Assembly (NCBI GenBank): GCA_040901765.1 | Contig: JBBDYG010000039.1 | Span: 115,497 to 179,496, forward strand | Direction: 5' to 3' | Length of the DNA: 64,000 nt | From: JBBDYG01 sp040901765 | GTDB taxonomy: Bacteria > Planctomycetota > Planctomycetia > Pirellulales > Lacipirellulaceae | Part shown: positions 43,659 to 52,777 of the stretch, piece by piece | Position numbering within the stretch: the stretch's first letter is position 1 | Layout of the letters: each line of letters opens with the position of its first letter | Notes under the pieces: model-generated | The model's input: only the letters and a program-made list of their open reading frames with translations | Told to the model about the DNA's origin: nothing | Database searches by the model: none | Program-made: the position numbers and the translations under genes

Positions 43659-44815
43659 TGAACATACACACTATAACCAATTAGTGCCGTGTTGCGGGCG
43701 AGCGCGACGCTCGCTCCGACGTGCTGCTCCCCTGGCAATGCCCGAGACTCAAACGCCCCGATATGGACCCAGTTTCCCGTCTCATCGGCCTCGAAAAAAT
43801 GTGCCGAACCTTTTTCAAAGTTACTAGGAAGCATGTTATAGGTACCGACCAAGGCAAGTCCTTCGTATAACGCCACGCTGTACCCGAAAAACGCTCCACC
43901 ACCAGGAGGGTTTTCGATCTTTGCGATTTGTTCCCAGTCGCCTAGTTCGTTCTCCTCGAAGAGGTAGGCAGCTCCGAGGTTGCTTGATGTCGCACCGACT
44001 AATGCCAAATCTCCATCAAGAGCAACGCTAGTTCCGAATTCGTCGAATGTCTCACTATCATCGGCGGTCAGTTTCGCAATCTGTGCCCAATTCCCTGAAC
44101 CATTTTGCCGAAAGACGTACGCCGCACCTCGGAGATTGTCACCCCGAGCTCCAACCAATGCTGTTTGACCACTTAATGCGACACTGTATCCAAGATTATC
44201 GCGCGTCGAAAGATCGTTGGGGGTAAGCTTAGTAGTCTGTTCCCAATGGCCAAATGAGTTCTCCTCGAAGACGTAGACAGAGCCTGACGACAGTCCGAGT
44301 GAATCCGCGAACGGCGCCCCAACCAATGCAATGCGGTGACCGACAGCAACACTTCGACCGAACCCGTCACCTGTGGCACCATCATTCGCAATTAATTTCG
44401 CGATCTCCAGCCACTCGCCGGATTCATTCTCACGGAACACATACGCTGATCCAGTGTCGTTAGTGCCGTTCACGTCATCGAGACGACTGCCGATTAATGT
44501 CGTCTGGCCGCTAATTGAAACGCTGCTTCCAAAAAAATCTCCTTGCGCAATGTCATTTGGATGAATCTTTGCGAGTTGCGTCCAACTTCCATTTGGTTGC
44601 ACGCGGAAAATATAAGCGGAGCCGCCATTGACATACGGGGCGGCGATAATCGCAGTTCTTCCATCGATCGCCACACTCTCTCCAAAACCTCCTAGCTGCG
44701 CGTCGTTCGCAGTGAGCAGTTGGAACTCAGTCGCAGGTGGGATTTCAAAGTGACTGCTAAATGAAGCAGTTTGAATAGCGAAGATCGCAACGAGGACAAC
44801 AAGAGGTTTCAGCAT
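43562..44815 (-). CDS. FG-GAP-repeat protein with PEP-CTERM sorting signal
   Basis: 417 residues with a signal peptide (VVLVAIFAIQTASFSSH). About seven repeats of the FG-GAP type follow, each like FGESVAIDGRTAIIAAPYVN then GGSAYIFRVQPNGSWTQLAK, predicting a beta-propeller. C-terminal VPEPASLWLAIAFTCFSGW and basic tail form a PEP-CTERM signal for exosortase-type sorting, so it is exported and cell-surface processed. Its 3' end overlaps rarA by 97 bases. The exosortase itself is not in the window. Confidence 0.82.
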   Translation of the reverse strand: MLKPLVVLVAIFAIQTASFSSHFEIPPATEFQLLTANDAQLGGFGESVAIDGRTAIIAAPYVNGGSAYIFRVQPNGSWTQLAKIHPNDIAQGDFFGSSVSISGQTTLIGSRLDDVNGTNDTGSAYVFRENESGEWLEIAKLIANDGATGDGFGRSVAVGHRIALVGAPFADSLGLSSGSVYVFEENSFGHWEQTTKLTPNDLSTRDNLGYSVALSGQTALVGARGDNLRGAAYVFRQNGSGNWAQIAKLTADDSETFDEFGTSVALDGDLALVGATSSNLGAAYLFEENELGDWEQIAKIENPPGGGAFFGYSVALYEGLALVGTYNMLPSNFEKGSAHFFEADETGNWVHIGAFESRALPGEQHVGASVALARNTALIGYSVYVHHTVPEPASLWLAIAFTCFSGWKSSPGLFRSR

Positions 44816-44850
44816 TAGCGTACTCGAAGTCTAATGTTCTGCATCGACAA

Positions 44851-45453
44851 CTAACGCAAATCCGGGCGACCGTGCGTGAACACGGCCAATAAAAGCAACC
44901 AGGACTTGAGTTTGCTGTTGGTTGTATGGAATGCAATCTTCCGCTTCGACTCAACCGGCTTCTCCAGCATCTGTTGCAACACTTGCGAGATCACTTTGAT
45001 CTGATCGTCGTGCAGTTGCACCGTTTCGGCCAGCTTGGTGAGCTGTTCCACCAATTCACCCGGCGTCGCCATGAGCCGCCGAAGCCGGACGAACGTTCGC
45101 ATGATCTCGATGTTCACGTGGACGGCGGTGGGCGAATTCAGCACACTCGAGAGCATGGCGACGCCCTGCTCCGTGAAAACCCTGGGAAGCTTCCGGCGAC
45201 CGCCACGGCCTTTCTTTGATATCACAAATTGTGACATCAAAGACGTAAACTCTTGTGCTGTAAGCTGATACGAAAAGTCCTCGGGGAATCTATCCGGGTT
45301 TCGCGAGACCTGCTGATTCAACTGAGCAGTCGTCACGCCATAGAGCGTCGCCAGATCGGAGTCGAGCATCACCCGCTGGCCGCGGATGATGTGAATGGCT
45401 CTCTCTATTTGGTCGGCGGTTGCGAGAGTCGTACTGGGAGCTTTCTTGGCCAT
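44851..45453 (-). CDS. ORF6N domain-containing protein
   Basis: 200 residues from ATG at 45453 (MAKKAPSTTLATADQIERAI). The ORF6N domain is complete: IIRGQRVMLDSDLATLYGVT, TAQLNQQVSRNPDRFPEDFS, YQLTAQEFTSLMSQFVIS, then GRGGRRKLPRVFTEQGVAML, VNIEIMRTFVRLRRL. A coiled region follows. The domain comes from phage DNA-binding proteins; chromosomal copies are common and of unknown purpose. The C-terminal 25 residues are not as usual and might come from a small indel. Confidence 0.85.
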   Translation of the reverse strand: MAKKAPSTTLATADQIERAIHIIRGQRVMLDSDLATLYGVTTAQLNQQVSRNPDRFPEDFSYQLTAQEFTSLMSQFVISKKGRGGRRKLPRVFTEQGVAMLSSVLNSPTAVHVNIEIMRTFVRLRRLMATPGELVEQLTKLAETVQLHDDQIKVISQVLQQMLEKPVESKRKIAFHTTNSKLKSWLLLLAVFTHGRPDLR

Positions 45454-45593
45454 CGACAAAGCATAACCAAGACGGCTGGCAGGTGCTAGCATCGCGAGTT
45501 TGATTGCCGTGGCGTCGCATCTAAGTTTCTCCTACGATTGGCCGCCACCATTTCTTCATAAGCCGCAATTTCGATTCGTCAGGAGGACGAACC

Positions 45594-46916
45594 ATGAGTT
45601 CTATTCGGCCGCTCGCGACCATCACACTGCTCGCCGCGATGGGCATCTTTTTGTACATGAAGATCAACGAAAGTCCGGAGTCCGCGTCGTCGCAGGCACC
45701 GGCCGAATGGGAAGACTCGCCGAAATTCGAGATTGGCGATTCAGCCGCGACCACGACGCCGAGCGCGGACAGCGCAGCGCCGGCTTTCGCGCCAACTCCA
45801 CCTGCTCTAGCGACTTCCGCGCCAAGCGCCACGCCGCCGACCGCCGCGCCTGCGCTGCCGGAGTTGCCGCCGATCTCCGCGGCGGCGAGTGCGCCGCCGA
45901 GTGAACCACTCGCGGCGTTGCCGACCGACACCGCGCCTGACATCACGCCGCCGGACACCCAGGCAAGCGAAGCCACAACTCCGACCGCCGCCGATGTTGC
46001 TCCCGCGGCAAAACCCGAATCGGCGATTGCCCAGACGGCAGCGCCCCCGGTTGAAGCGCCGCCGGGAGCGTCGCTCGGGCTCCCGCCGATTCCAGAGTTG
46101 CCGCCGTTGCCCGAAGCAGCTTCGGCTGCTGAAGCGCCTGGTCCGGTCGCGCCCGCGCCGCCGGAGAGTTCGCAACCGGTGGCATCGGATTCCGCGGCGA
46201 CCACCACACCGAGTGGGACGCCGTTTGATGCGGCCCGACCGGCAATCAATGCCGCCCTTTCGCAAGGTGAACTGTCGCGTGCTCATTTGCTGCTGTCCGA
46301 ATGGTACAACGAATCGGCACTGACGCCCGCGGAGAAGGAAGAAGTGCAAACCCTGCTGAACCAGTTAGCGGGAACAGTGATCTATTCGAACGAGCATCGC
46401 TTGGAGCCAGCCTACACGGTGCGAGCTGGCGAAACGCTGGAGACGATCGCCGAGAAGCACCGTGTACCGTGGCAGCTTTTGGCGAAGATCAACGGCATTG
46501 CGAGTGCGACTGCCATTCAGCCGGGACAGACGGTCAAAGTGGTCCGCGGGCCGTTCATGGGCGTGGTCGATGTGAGCGATGCCGAACTGACGCTCACGAT
46601 TGACGGCCGGTTTGCCGGCAAGTACGCCGTTCAGCTCGATGGCGCCGCCGCCGGTGACGGGGAATGGACCGTTGAACAGAAACAACTTGACCCCGCGATG
46701 GCAACCCCCGTGCAGCCGACCGCTTCGCATGCGGTTGATCGGAAGCTTGTGCTGCGCAGTGCCGACGACGCAACTGCGACGATCGTAATTTCGACGGCAA
46801 CCGCTCCGACCGCAGCCACCGCGGTGCCGCAAGGGGCAATCCGGATTGCGCCGGAGCATTCGGAAGACTTGTACGATATTCTGTCGGTGGGTTCGCGGGT
46901 GGTGATCCGGCGGTAG
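45594..46916 (+). CDS. LysM protein with a degenerate L,D-transpeptidase (YkuD-like) domain
   Basis: 440 residues; AGGAGG at 45583 fixes the start. One N-terminal membrane helix (7-22) is followed by a long Pro/Ala/Ser-rich linker (30-215, with the near duplicate DSAATTTPS), a helical segment, a LysM domain (about 274-317, YTVRAGETLETIAEKHRVPW) and a region 320-440 resembling YkuD: VVDVSDAELTLTIDGRFAGK, then KLVLRSADDATATIVIS and PQGAIRIAPEHSEDLYDILS, SVGSRVVI. In active enzymes the last two have HGT and GCIR; here Ser and Ala415 replace the His and Cys. It would bind peptidoglycan without crosslinking it. pyrE starts 20 bases later. Confidence 0.75.
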   Translation: MSSIRPLATITLLAAMGIFLYMKINESPESASSQAPAEWEDSPKFEIGDSAATTTPSADSAAPAFAPTPPALATSAPSATPPTAAPALPELPPISAAASAPPSEPLAALPTDTAPDITPPDTQASEATTPTAADVAPAAKPESAIAQTAAPPVEAPPGASLGLPPIPELPPLPEAASAAEAPGPVAPAPPESSQPVASDSAATTTPSGTPFDAARPAINAALSQGELSRAHLLLSEWYNESALTPAEKEEVQTLLNQLAGTVIYSNEHRLEPAYTVRAGETLETIAEKHRVPWQLLAKINGIASATAIQPGQTVKVVRGPFMGVVDVSDAELTLTIDGRFAGKYAVQLDGAAAGDGEWTVEQKQLDPAMATPVQPTASHAVDRKLVLRSADDATATIVISTATAPTAATAVPQGAIRIAPEHSEDLYDILSVGSRVVIRR

Positions 46917-46936
46917 CGCGAGTAAAATGGGCGTCT

Positions 46937-47488
46937 ATGTATGATCCCACCGCTCTCGCCCAATTGATCCGCGACAAGGCCCTCCAATTTGGCGAGTTCA
47001 CGCTCGCTTCAGGCAAACAGGCCAGCTTTTATCTCGATTGCCGCCAGGTAACTCTCGATGCGCACGGCGCGCGGCTGATCGGCGAAGGGATGCTGGACCT
47101 GCTTGGTGAGAAGCTACCCGATCTCGTCGGCGGCATGGCGATCGGCGCGGACCCGATTACCGCGGCGATTCTTACGCTGGCCGGAACTCGTAATCTGCCG
47201 CTCCGCGGCGTGATGGTTCGCAAAGAGCCTAAAGGCCACGGCATGGGCAAACATGTCGAAGGACCGTATCGCGCCGGTGAGCGTCTCGTGATCGTCGAGG
47301 ACGTGGTCACAACGGGCGGATCGAGTCTCAAGGCGATTGAGCATTGCGAATCGGTCGGCCTCAAGGTCGAGCGAGTGCTCGCCATCATTGACCGACTGGA
47401 AGGCGGCCGCGAGGCCTTTGCCGAGCGCGGTTACGAACTTTCGACGCTGTTCACGATTCGCGACTTTGGGATCGAGGTTCCGCGCTAA
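46937..47488 (+). CDS. pyrE: Orotate phosphoribosyltransferase
   Basis: 183 residues. The PRPP-binding loop is VIVEDVVTTGGSSLKAIE; FGEFTLASGKQASFYLDCRQ and GGMAIGADPITAAIL, VRKEPKGHGMGKHVEGP (flexible catalytic loop with Lys) are all present. It makes orotidine monophosphate for pyrimidines. It lies 20 bases behind the LysM gene, probably in one transcript, although the pathways are unrelated. It converges with the kinase gene with only nine bases between stops. Confidence 0.95.
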   Translation: MYDPTALAQLIRDKALQFGEFTLASGKQASFYLDCRQVTLDAHGARLIGEGMLDLLGEKLPDLVGGMAIGADPITAAILTLAGTRNLPLRGVMVRKEPKGHGMGKHVEGPYRAGERLVIVEDVVTTGGSSLKAIEHCESVGLKVERVLAIIDRLEGGREAFAERGYELSTLFTIRDFGIEVPR

Positions 47489-47497
47489 CTCCCATCC

Positions 47498-49531
47498 TCA
47501 GCCCGTTCGCCCTGCCAAGCTTCCCACCGTGGCAATTAGTTCTTGAGGCTCGATCGGCTTCGCAATGTGGACTTGATATCCCGCCAGCATCGCTCGAGTC
47601 CGGTCTTCGGATCGGGCGAACGCGGTCAAGGCGATGGCAGGAGTTTTTCCCCCCTCGAGGGACGGCAAGTTGCGGACCTCGCGAATGAATTGGTAGCCGT
47701 CTCGATCCGGCATGCCGATATCGCTCACGATCACGTTGGGACTTTGCGAACGGAGCAATTCGATCCCCTCCTCCGAGTTCCTGGCGGTGATCACCTCCGC
47801 CTCGCATTGGCCTAGGACCCGCTTGATAAGCTCGCGCGCGTCGGGTTCATCGTCCACTACCAACACTCGGACTCCGGTAAGGAGTATTTGCTCGCAGTCG
47901 GGGCCAGGCGGTTTAGGAGCCGTCGGGTGCTCGCGCTTTCCGCCGCCGCGAATAGGCGCAAGCGGCAGATTCACGACGAACGTCGCCCCGTGACCCTCGC
48001 CTGCACTTTCGACGCGCACCGATCCGCCGTGGAGTTCCACCAAGTTTTTGACGATCGATAGCCCCAGTCCCAACCCTCCGTAAGAGCGAGTGGTGGAGGA
48101 ATCGGCTTGACGAAATCGCTCGAAAACGAGTGGCAGGAACTCCGGCTTGATTCCGATGCCCGAATCGTGGACCGTGATCTCCAAATGGGAATTCACGCGT
48201 TCCAGCAGAACATCGACCGTGCCCCCTTTGGGCGTGAACTTGATGGCGTTGGTCAACAGGTTCCAAATGATTTGCTGTAGTCGCGTGGGATCGCCTGAGA
48301 CCGGCCCCGCATGCGGGTCGATGACCTTGCGCAAGCGGATTTGCTTTGCTTCCGCCGATGGCCGCACCGAATCCACGGCCATATCGACGATGCTGGCTAA
48401 ATCGATCCACTGCACATCAAGTCGTACCTTTCCCGAAACGATGCGGCTCATGTCGAGCAGATCTTCGATCAACTGGGTCTGAACGCGGGCGTTGCGTTCG
48501 ATGGCTTCCAATCCTTGTTTGACGTCATCTTCTTCCAAGTTACCGGACGCCAGCAGTTGGGACCATCCAAGAATAGCGCTGAGTGGGGTTCGCAGTTCGT
48601 GGGACAGCGTAGCCAAGAATTCGTCCTTCATAATGCTGACGCGTTCGGCCTCGGCTCGCGCCGCCTGCTCGGATTTGAGAAGTTGTTCGCGTTCGTCGTC
48701 GGCGCGCTTCTGTTGAGTGATGTCGCGTGCAATTTTAGAGGCCCCTACGATACGGCCGCTGGCGTCTCGAATCGGAGACACCGTCAACGAAACATCTAGG
48801 CTCGTTCCATCTTTTCGGATGCGCACGGTTTCGTAGTGATCGATTCGTTCTCCTCGCTTTAATTGCTCCAAAATCGCGGTTTCCTCTCCGCTACGATCCG
48901 CGGGGATAATTGTTGTGATCGACTTGCCAACCATCTCTAGGGCCGAGTAACCGAAGATCCGCTCCGCGCCGGTATTCCAGGCTGTGACGACCCCTTCCAA
49001 ATCCTTGCCTACGATCGCGTCATCCGATGATTCCATCACGGCCGCTAAATGAAATCGCGTCTCTTCAGTCGATTTTCGCTCGGTCACATCCTGGATCACG
49101 CCGATCATTCCAGTCGCGGCGCCGTCGTCGCTGTAAACGCCCCGGCCTTTGACGTTAACCCAGCACTGCTTTCCATCAGGCCGTGTCACTCGGTATTCAA
49201 TGCTGTAGTCGGACCGTTCGGCCAAAGCCGCCGCGAATGCCGCGCTCGCCCGTTGTTGATCATCCGCCGATAGAGAGGCGCGCAAATGCTGCAAGGACAC
49301 TGGCTGTCCTCCGGGCTGACCAAATATCGTTGATGCCCGATCCCCCAAAGTCACTGAATCAGATGCGGCATCCCAACTCCAGTCGCCTAACTGGCCCGCG
49401 GAAAGCGCTAATTGCAATCGCTCGGCGACATCGCGCACGACTTCCTCAGCCCGCTCTCGTGCCAGAAGGATACTATTGGCGTTTTGCAACGCGACCGATC
49501 GCAACAGTTCTTCTTCATCGTCCGCCGCCAT
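47498..49531 (-). CDS. Hybrid sensor histidine kinase with two PAS domains and a receiver
   Basis: 677 residues from ATG at 49531, chosen because it is four bases after the MetE-like gene's stop at 49536; the longer frame overlaps that gene. Domains: PAS (about 35-150, WSWDAASDSVTLGDRA), PAS (155-275, DDAIVGKDLEGVVTAWNTGA), HisKA with His311 (TLSHELRTPLSAILGW), HATPase (NLLTNAIKF, DSGIGI, GGLGLGLSIV), receiver with Asp604 (IVSDIGMPDRDG). No membrane helix, so it senses something in the cytoplasm. A receiver gene lies two genes upstream in the run. Confidence 0.92.
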   Translation of the reverse strand: MAADDEEELLRSVALQNANSILLARERAEEVVRDVAERLQLALSAGQLGDWSWDAASDSVTLGDRASTIFGQPGGQPVSLQHLRASLSADDQQRASAAFAAALAERSDYSIEYRVTRPDGKQCWVNVKGRGVYSDDGAATGMIGVIQDVTERKSTEETRFHLAAVMESSDDAIVGKDLEGVVTAWNTGAERIFGYSALEMVGKSITTIIPADRSGEETAILEQLKRGERIDHYETVRIRKDGTSLDVSLTVSPIRDASGRIVGASKIARDITQQKRADDEREQLLKSEQAARAEAERVSIMKDEFLATLSHELRTPLSAILGWSQLLASGNLEEDDVKQGLEAIERNARVQTQLIEDLLDMSRIVSGKVRLDVQWIDLASIVDMAVDSVRPSAEAKQIRLRKVIDPHAGPVSGDPTRLQQIIWNLLTNAIKFTPKGGTVDVLLERVNSHLEITVHDSGIGIKPEFLPLVFERFRQADSSTTRSYGGLGLGLSIVKNLVELHGGSVRVESAGEGHGATFVVNLPLAPIRGGGKREHPTAPKPPGPDCEQILLTGVRVLVVDDEPDARELIKRVLGQCEAEVITARNSEEGIELLRSQSPNVIVSDIGMPDRDGYQFIREVRNLPSLEGGKTPAIALTAFARSEDRTRAMLAGYQVHIAKPIEPQELIATVGSLAGRTG

Positions 49532-49535
49532 TGAC

Positions 49536-50594
49536 TCAGACTCCCAACATCCGCGCGGCCAGTGCTGTGCCTTGCACGCGCGCCTCGATCTTTGCGAACG
49601 CCGAATCGCGACTCGTCGAGGTGTCATCGCAAAATGGCGAAAACCCGCAATCATCCGTCGTCCCGAGCTGACCGACGGGGATGTAGTCTGCTGCTTCCAA
49701 AATTCGGTCCCGGATCTCCTCTGGGGTTTCGATGCGTGGCTCGATGGGCGCAACCACGCCAATGAAGATGCGCTGATCGGGTTTCATGTTTGCTTGGATG
49801 ATTTTCAGAACTCGCACCCGGTCAGGCTCATTCGCCAGCGCAATGTAAAAGTTGCCGGCTTTCAACTGAAACAGACTCGGCAAAAGTTCGGCGTAGTCGA
49901 CATCGGCGCTATGCGTCGAGTCGAAGTCGCTGCCCGGGCACGTATGAATGCCAATCCGCTGACGCTCCTCGGCCGTAAAGCGAGACAAAGCGAGATTGTT
50001 CAGGTCGATAAAGCGATGAAGAAGATTCCCGGCCGGGTCGATTTTTACCGCTAACCGGCCCTCCGTGAAATCGATTTGCACTTTGCATGCACCCTTCCTC
50101 AAGCAATCTCGAACTTCTGTTTCGTGTTCGTTTAAAAGATCGCGGATGAACTCATCGCGAGAATAGTTGGGGATCTCATCGTCGGGATACATCAGGCTTA
50201 ATGCGGAGGGCGAGATGACGGCCTGCTTCAGCGGAACATGAGCATAGCGACTGGCCACCTCGAGATAACGATCGGCGCGTCGGAGATATCGAAATGGACC
50301 TCGCGTCAGCCGCGGCATGCGGCGGGTGTGACCGGCAGTGAAAGGAATTTGGAATCCATTGGGCGCCGTATTGGGAAGACCGTGTACGGAGTAGGTCCAA
50401 AAATTATGGTACTTTCGCTGTTCGCCATCGGTGATTACCGGCGACCCAGTCGCTTCGAACCGTTCGATCGTATCCTTAATCGCCGCTTCGTAAAGCGGGT
50501 CGAGCGCAGGATCGTTGCCATCGCCGGCGGCAATCGCCTCAATCAGCGCACGCGGCCTGGGGATACTTCCGATGGGTTCGGTAGGAATGGACAT
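49536..50594 (-). CDS. Cobalamin-independent methionine synthase-like (MetE C-terminal domain) protein
   Basis: 352 residues from ATG at 50594 (MSIPTEPIGSIPRP). Only the C-terminal catalytic half of MetE is represented: GSIPRPRALIEAI, ITDGEQRKYHNFWTYSV, then the zinc ligands His and Cys in GIHTCPGSD and Cys in DDCGFSPF. Stand-alone domains methylate homocysteine or transfer methyl from other donors. It stands between a response regulator and a histidine kinase on one transcript, an unusual setting; a link between methyl metabolism and the kinase is inference. Confidence 0.85.
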   Translation of the reverse strand: MSIPTEPIGSIPRPRALIEAIAAGDGNDPALDPLYEAAIKDTIERFEATGSPVITDGEQRKYHNFWTYSVHGLPNTAPNGFQIPFTAGHTRRMPRLTRGPFRYLRRADRYLEVASRYAHVPLKQAVISPSALSLMYPDDEIPNYSRDEFIRDLLNEHETEVRDCLRKGACKVQIDFTEGRLAVKIDPAGNLLHRFIDLNNLALSRFTAEERQRIGIHTCPGSDFDSTHSADVDYAELLPSLFQLKAGNFYIALANEPDRVRVLKIIQANMKPDQRIFIGVVAPIEPRIETPEEIRDRILEAADYIPVGQLGTTDDCGFSPFCDDTSTSRDSAFAKIEARVQGTALAARMLGV

Positions 50595-50703
50595 GCGCAG
50601 AGTTCCTAAGAATAAACCGTGGCAGCGAAAGTTGGCCGCGGAATGATTATACCCGCACGCGCTGGCAGAGTGCCATGACACGGATTGGTGCAGAAAGTGC
50701 GGC

Positions 50704-51171
50704 CTAGCGGGGGCTGAACAGGCCGAATTGCAGACCGGTCGCCTCTTCCGGATTGGCTTCGCATCCGCCGTTTGCTTTCCAGTCCTGCAAGAGCGCGATG
50801 ATTTCCGCGATGTTCAGCGGCTTCACCAAGTGATGATCGCAACCCGCATCTCGCGATCGTTGGAAATCTTCGGGCGCACTGCGGCCCGTGGTAGCGATGA
50901 TGAGCACCTCGCTTCGCGACTTGCGAATTTCTTCGGTGACGTAATGACCGTCGAGACCGGGGAGACCGATATCGATAAGAACGACGTGGGGGCGATAGGT
51001 CGCAGCGACGGTCAGCGCCTCCGTGCCGTTGCGCGCGGTTTGAATGTCGTGGCCATGGCGTTGCAAGGCGAGCGCCAAAAGATCGGCCATATCGGGGTTG
51101 TCTTCGACGATGAGAACCCGACAGGTGTCGTCGTTCGTCGAGCACTCAGGAGCCGATTTGGGTGAATTCAT
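50704..51171 (-). CDS. Response regulator receiver protein
   Basis: 155 residues from ATG at 51171 (MNSPKSAPEC); the frame is open 22 codons more. Receiver domain with acidic VEDNP (22-26), phosphorylated Asp67 (VVLIDIGLPGLDG), Thr in TTGRS, Lys in LVKPLN. No output domain; a short tail follows. It is 109 bases upstream of the MetE-like gene and hybrid kinase, so likely part of the same phosphorelay. Confidence 0.88.
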   Translation of the reverse strand: MNSPKSAPECSTNDDTCRVLIVEDNPDMADLLALALQRHGHDIQTARNGTEALTVAATYRPHVVLIDIGLPGLDGHYVTEEIRKSRSEVLIIATTGRSAPEDFQRSRDAGCDHHLVKPLNIAEIIALLQDWKANGGCEANPEEATGLQFGLFSPR

Positions 51172-51657
51172 CACATCAATCCCTGCAACTAAGTCGCGGT
51201 GAGACTCCAGCCGCGTTCCGCTGTGCGGCTTTTTCACTTTACGGGCAGCCGCGAGTAATTGCTATACTCACCAAGCTAAACATGGGGTTCACAGCCATAG
51301 TCGTCGGATGAGATTCCGCGGAGCCACGCGGATCAGGTTTGGCACGGGGAGCATCAGCATTGCCACGTGTCGGCGCAAGACCCCTGTTTTTATAGAGGAT
51401 TGCCACATTGCCACTTCCAGCGGGGGTGGCCAAGCTGGTGGCAAAGCTGGCCGGACGGTCGCGGCCAGCCGCAAACGGCAGTGTTTTCCGGGAATCCTAT
51501 CCACTGACGGAATGAGTTTCGGATAGCCTCTGCAATTTCGGTCGATACGACCGACGTACACGGCCGGACTTTCCATCGTCTGCAAGCGAAAGCAATGGCG
51601 CGAGTTCCCCCAGGATCGATCGTGACAATCTTTTTTGCTGCGGATCGTTTAGGTTCA
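51172..51657. other. Intergenic region of about 490 bases
   Basis: Between the receiver and the regulator genes, both on the minus strand. It holds repeat R3 copy 2 (51342-51476). Neither 51172-51341 nor 51477-51657 shows a gene. Confidence 0.5.
51342..51476. repeat. Interspersed repeat, family R3 copy 2
   Basis: Inverse copy of 34956-35090, about 88 percent identical by eye. On this strand it reads GCACGGGGAGCATCAGCATT, GCCACGTGTCGGC, CCCCTGTTTTTATAGAGGAT, GGGGGTGGCCAAGCTGGTGG. No terminal inverted repeat or transposase accompanies it. Confidence 0.85.
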
Positions 51658-51978
51658 TCAGTTCGAGCGCGAATCAGACATTGCGGAGTCGATAATCGCC
51701 TGCATTGCGTCCAAATAGCGGCGCAGCGACTTACGTCCGACGCCAGTCAATCGGTACGTCGATTTAGGACGTTGCCCCACGAACGCCTTCTCGCATGAGA
51801 CGTAGCCACTTTCCTCAAGCTTCTGCAGATGCTGACCTAGCGTGCCGTCTCCTACGTCCAATTGCTTCTTCAGCGTTGTGAAATCCAGCGGACCATGAAC
51901 GCGGAGGGCTGTCAGAACGCCCAATCGCACCGGCCCGTGGACCACTGTATCTAAACCGTTGAAATTAATGCTCTCCAT
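51658..51978 (-). CDS. Winged-helix transcriptional regulator
   Basis: 106 residues from ATG at 51978 (MESINFNGLDTVVHGPVRLG). Winged helix of the PF13601 kind: LGVLTALRVHGPLDFTTLKK, QLDVGDGTLGQHLQKLEESG, YVSCEKAFVGQRPKSTYRLT. It lies seven bases after the (restored) stop of the membrane protein gene, a common regulator/membrane-protein pair. The palindrome at 52631-52649 upstream of the operon is a likely site for it. Confidence 0.85.
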   Translation of the reverse strand: MESINFNGLDTVVHGPVRLGVLTALRVHGPLDFTTLKKQLDVGDGTLGQHLQKLEESGYVSCEKAFVGQRPKSTYRLTGVGRKSLRRYLDAMQAIIDSAMSDSRSN

Positions 51979-51985
51979 GCGTTTA

Positions 51986-52592
51986 TTACTCCGCCGCACA
52001 CTCGTGCTGACACAACTGCCAGTACAAGATACCGGCCGACAGGGCGCATCCTGAAAAAATTGCTGCTCCGAGAAGCACGCCAAATCCAGTTCCCTGAACA
52101 AACGGAACGCCGAATCCGCACGCGATTAGTGCCAGAGCCAAACCTAGGCCCGATCGTCGCCCTTCGTCCCCCCACCGATACTATTAACAGCGGCAACGCC
52201 TCAACAAAGAACAATATGCCGATGGTAATAGGCCATGATAATTTCAACAGTTGTGCCCAAAGTAAGACGACGATTCCGATTGTTAAGACGGTCGCCGAGT
52301 AAAATCTTGGCAAACTCCGCTGAGCGTTATCGAAATCGCAATCTTGCTTGCCCAAAACGCGGCTTACCAATCCCCGCACGGGTAGTGCAATCCAGCACAA
52401 CAGCACAAGCAGGAGCTCCCAATTGCCCGGGACAAGATCGGGCAAAGCGGAAAATCCAGTGAGGAGTAGCCCCGTGAAGGCCAACCAAACGAATCCGCGG
52501 ACTTGCGACATCGTTAACGACGGCCCCAAGCCAACGACTTGCCTCATCGCGTCTAAGTCATCCTGCAGCCGTTTTACGTTGGCATCACTCAT
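51986..52592 (-). pseudogene. Membrane protein gene with a +1 frameshift in a G run
   Basis: From ATG at 52592 (AGGAGA ribosome site at 52604-52599) it encodes a four-helix membrane protein: FVWLAFTGLLLTGFSAL, LLLVLLCWIALPV, VLTIGIVVLLWA, ITIGILFFVEALPLLIVSVG. At a run of six G (52173-52168 on this strand) the frame leaves the hydrophobic pattern. Removing one G gives VSVGDEGRRSGLGLALALIA, CGFGVPFVQGTGFGVLLGAA, IFSGCALSAGILYWQLC and a stop at 51988-51986, two further good helices, ending seven bases before the regulator. Thus a true frameshift or a sequencing error. No known function. Confidence 0.8.
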
Positions 52593-52630
52593 CGTCGTCT
52601 CCTGGAAAGCTGAACTCTGTTAACTAAAGT

Positions 52631-52649
52631 ACTCGTATAATACGAGTAA
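52631..52649. promoter_or_regulatory. Palindromic operator upstream of the regulator operon
   Basis: TACTCGTATAATACGAGTA: perfect eight-base arms TACTCGTA/TACGAGTA around TAA. It is 38 bases upstream of the membrane protein start and contains a -10-like hexamer, so a repressor bound here would block transcription. The most likely binder is the winged-helix protein of the same operon. Confidence 0.65.
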
Positions 52650-52777
52650 ACGCGCTAGGCGTCAACCCTGACCGCGCCGGAGTTTTTCCAGGCTCCGCCG
52701 AACACAATATTCGTCCCGTTTTGAGAGAAAAGGAGGCATTCTACTTTATTAGCCAACGGCATTTTCAAAGGTGATGT

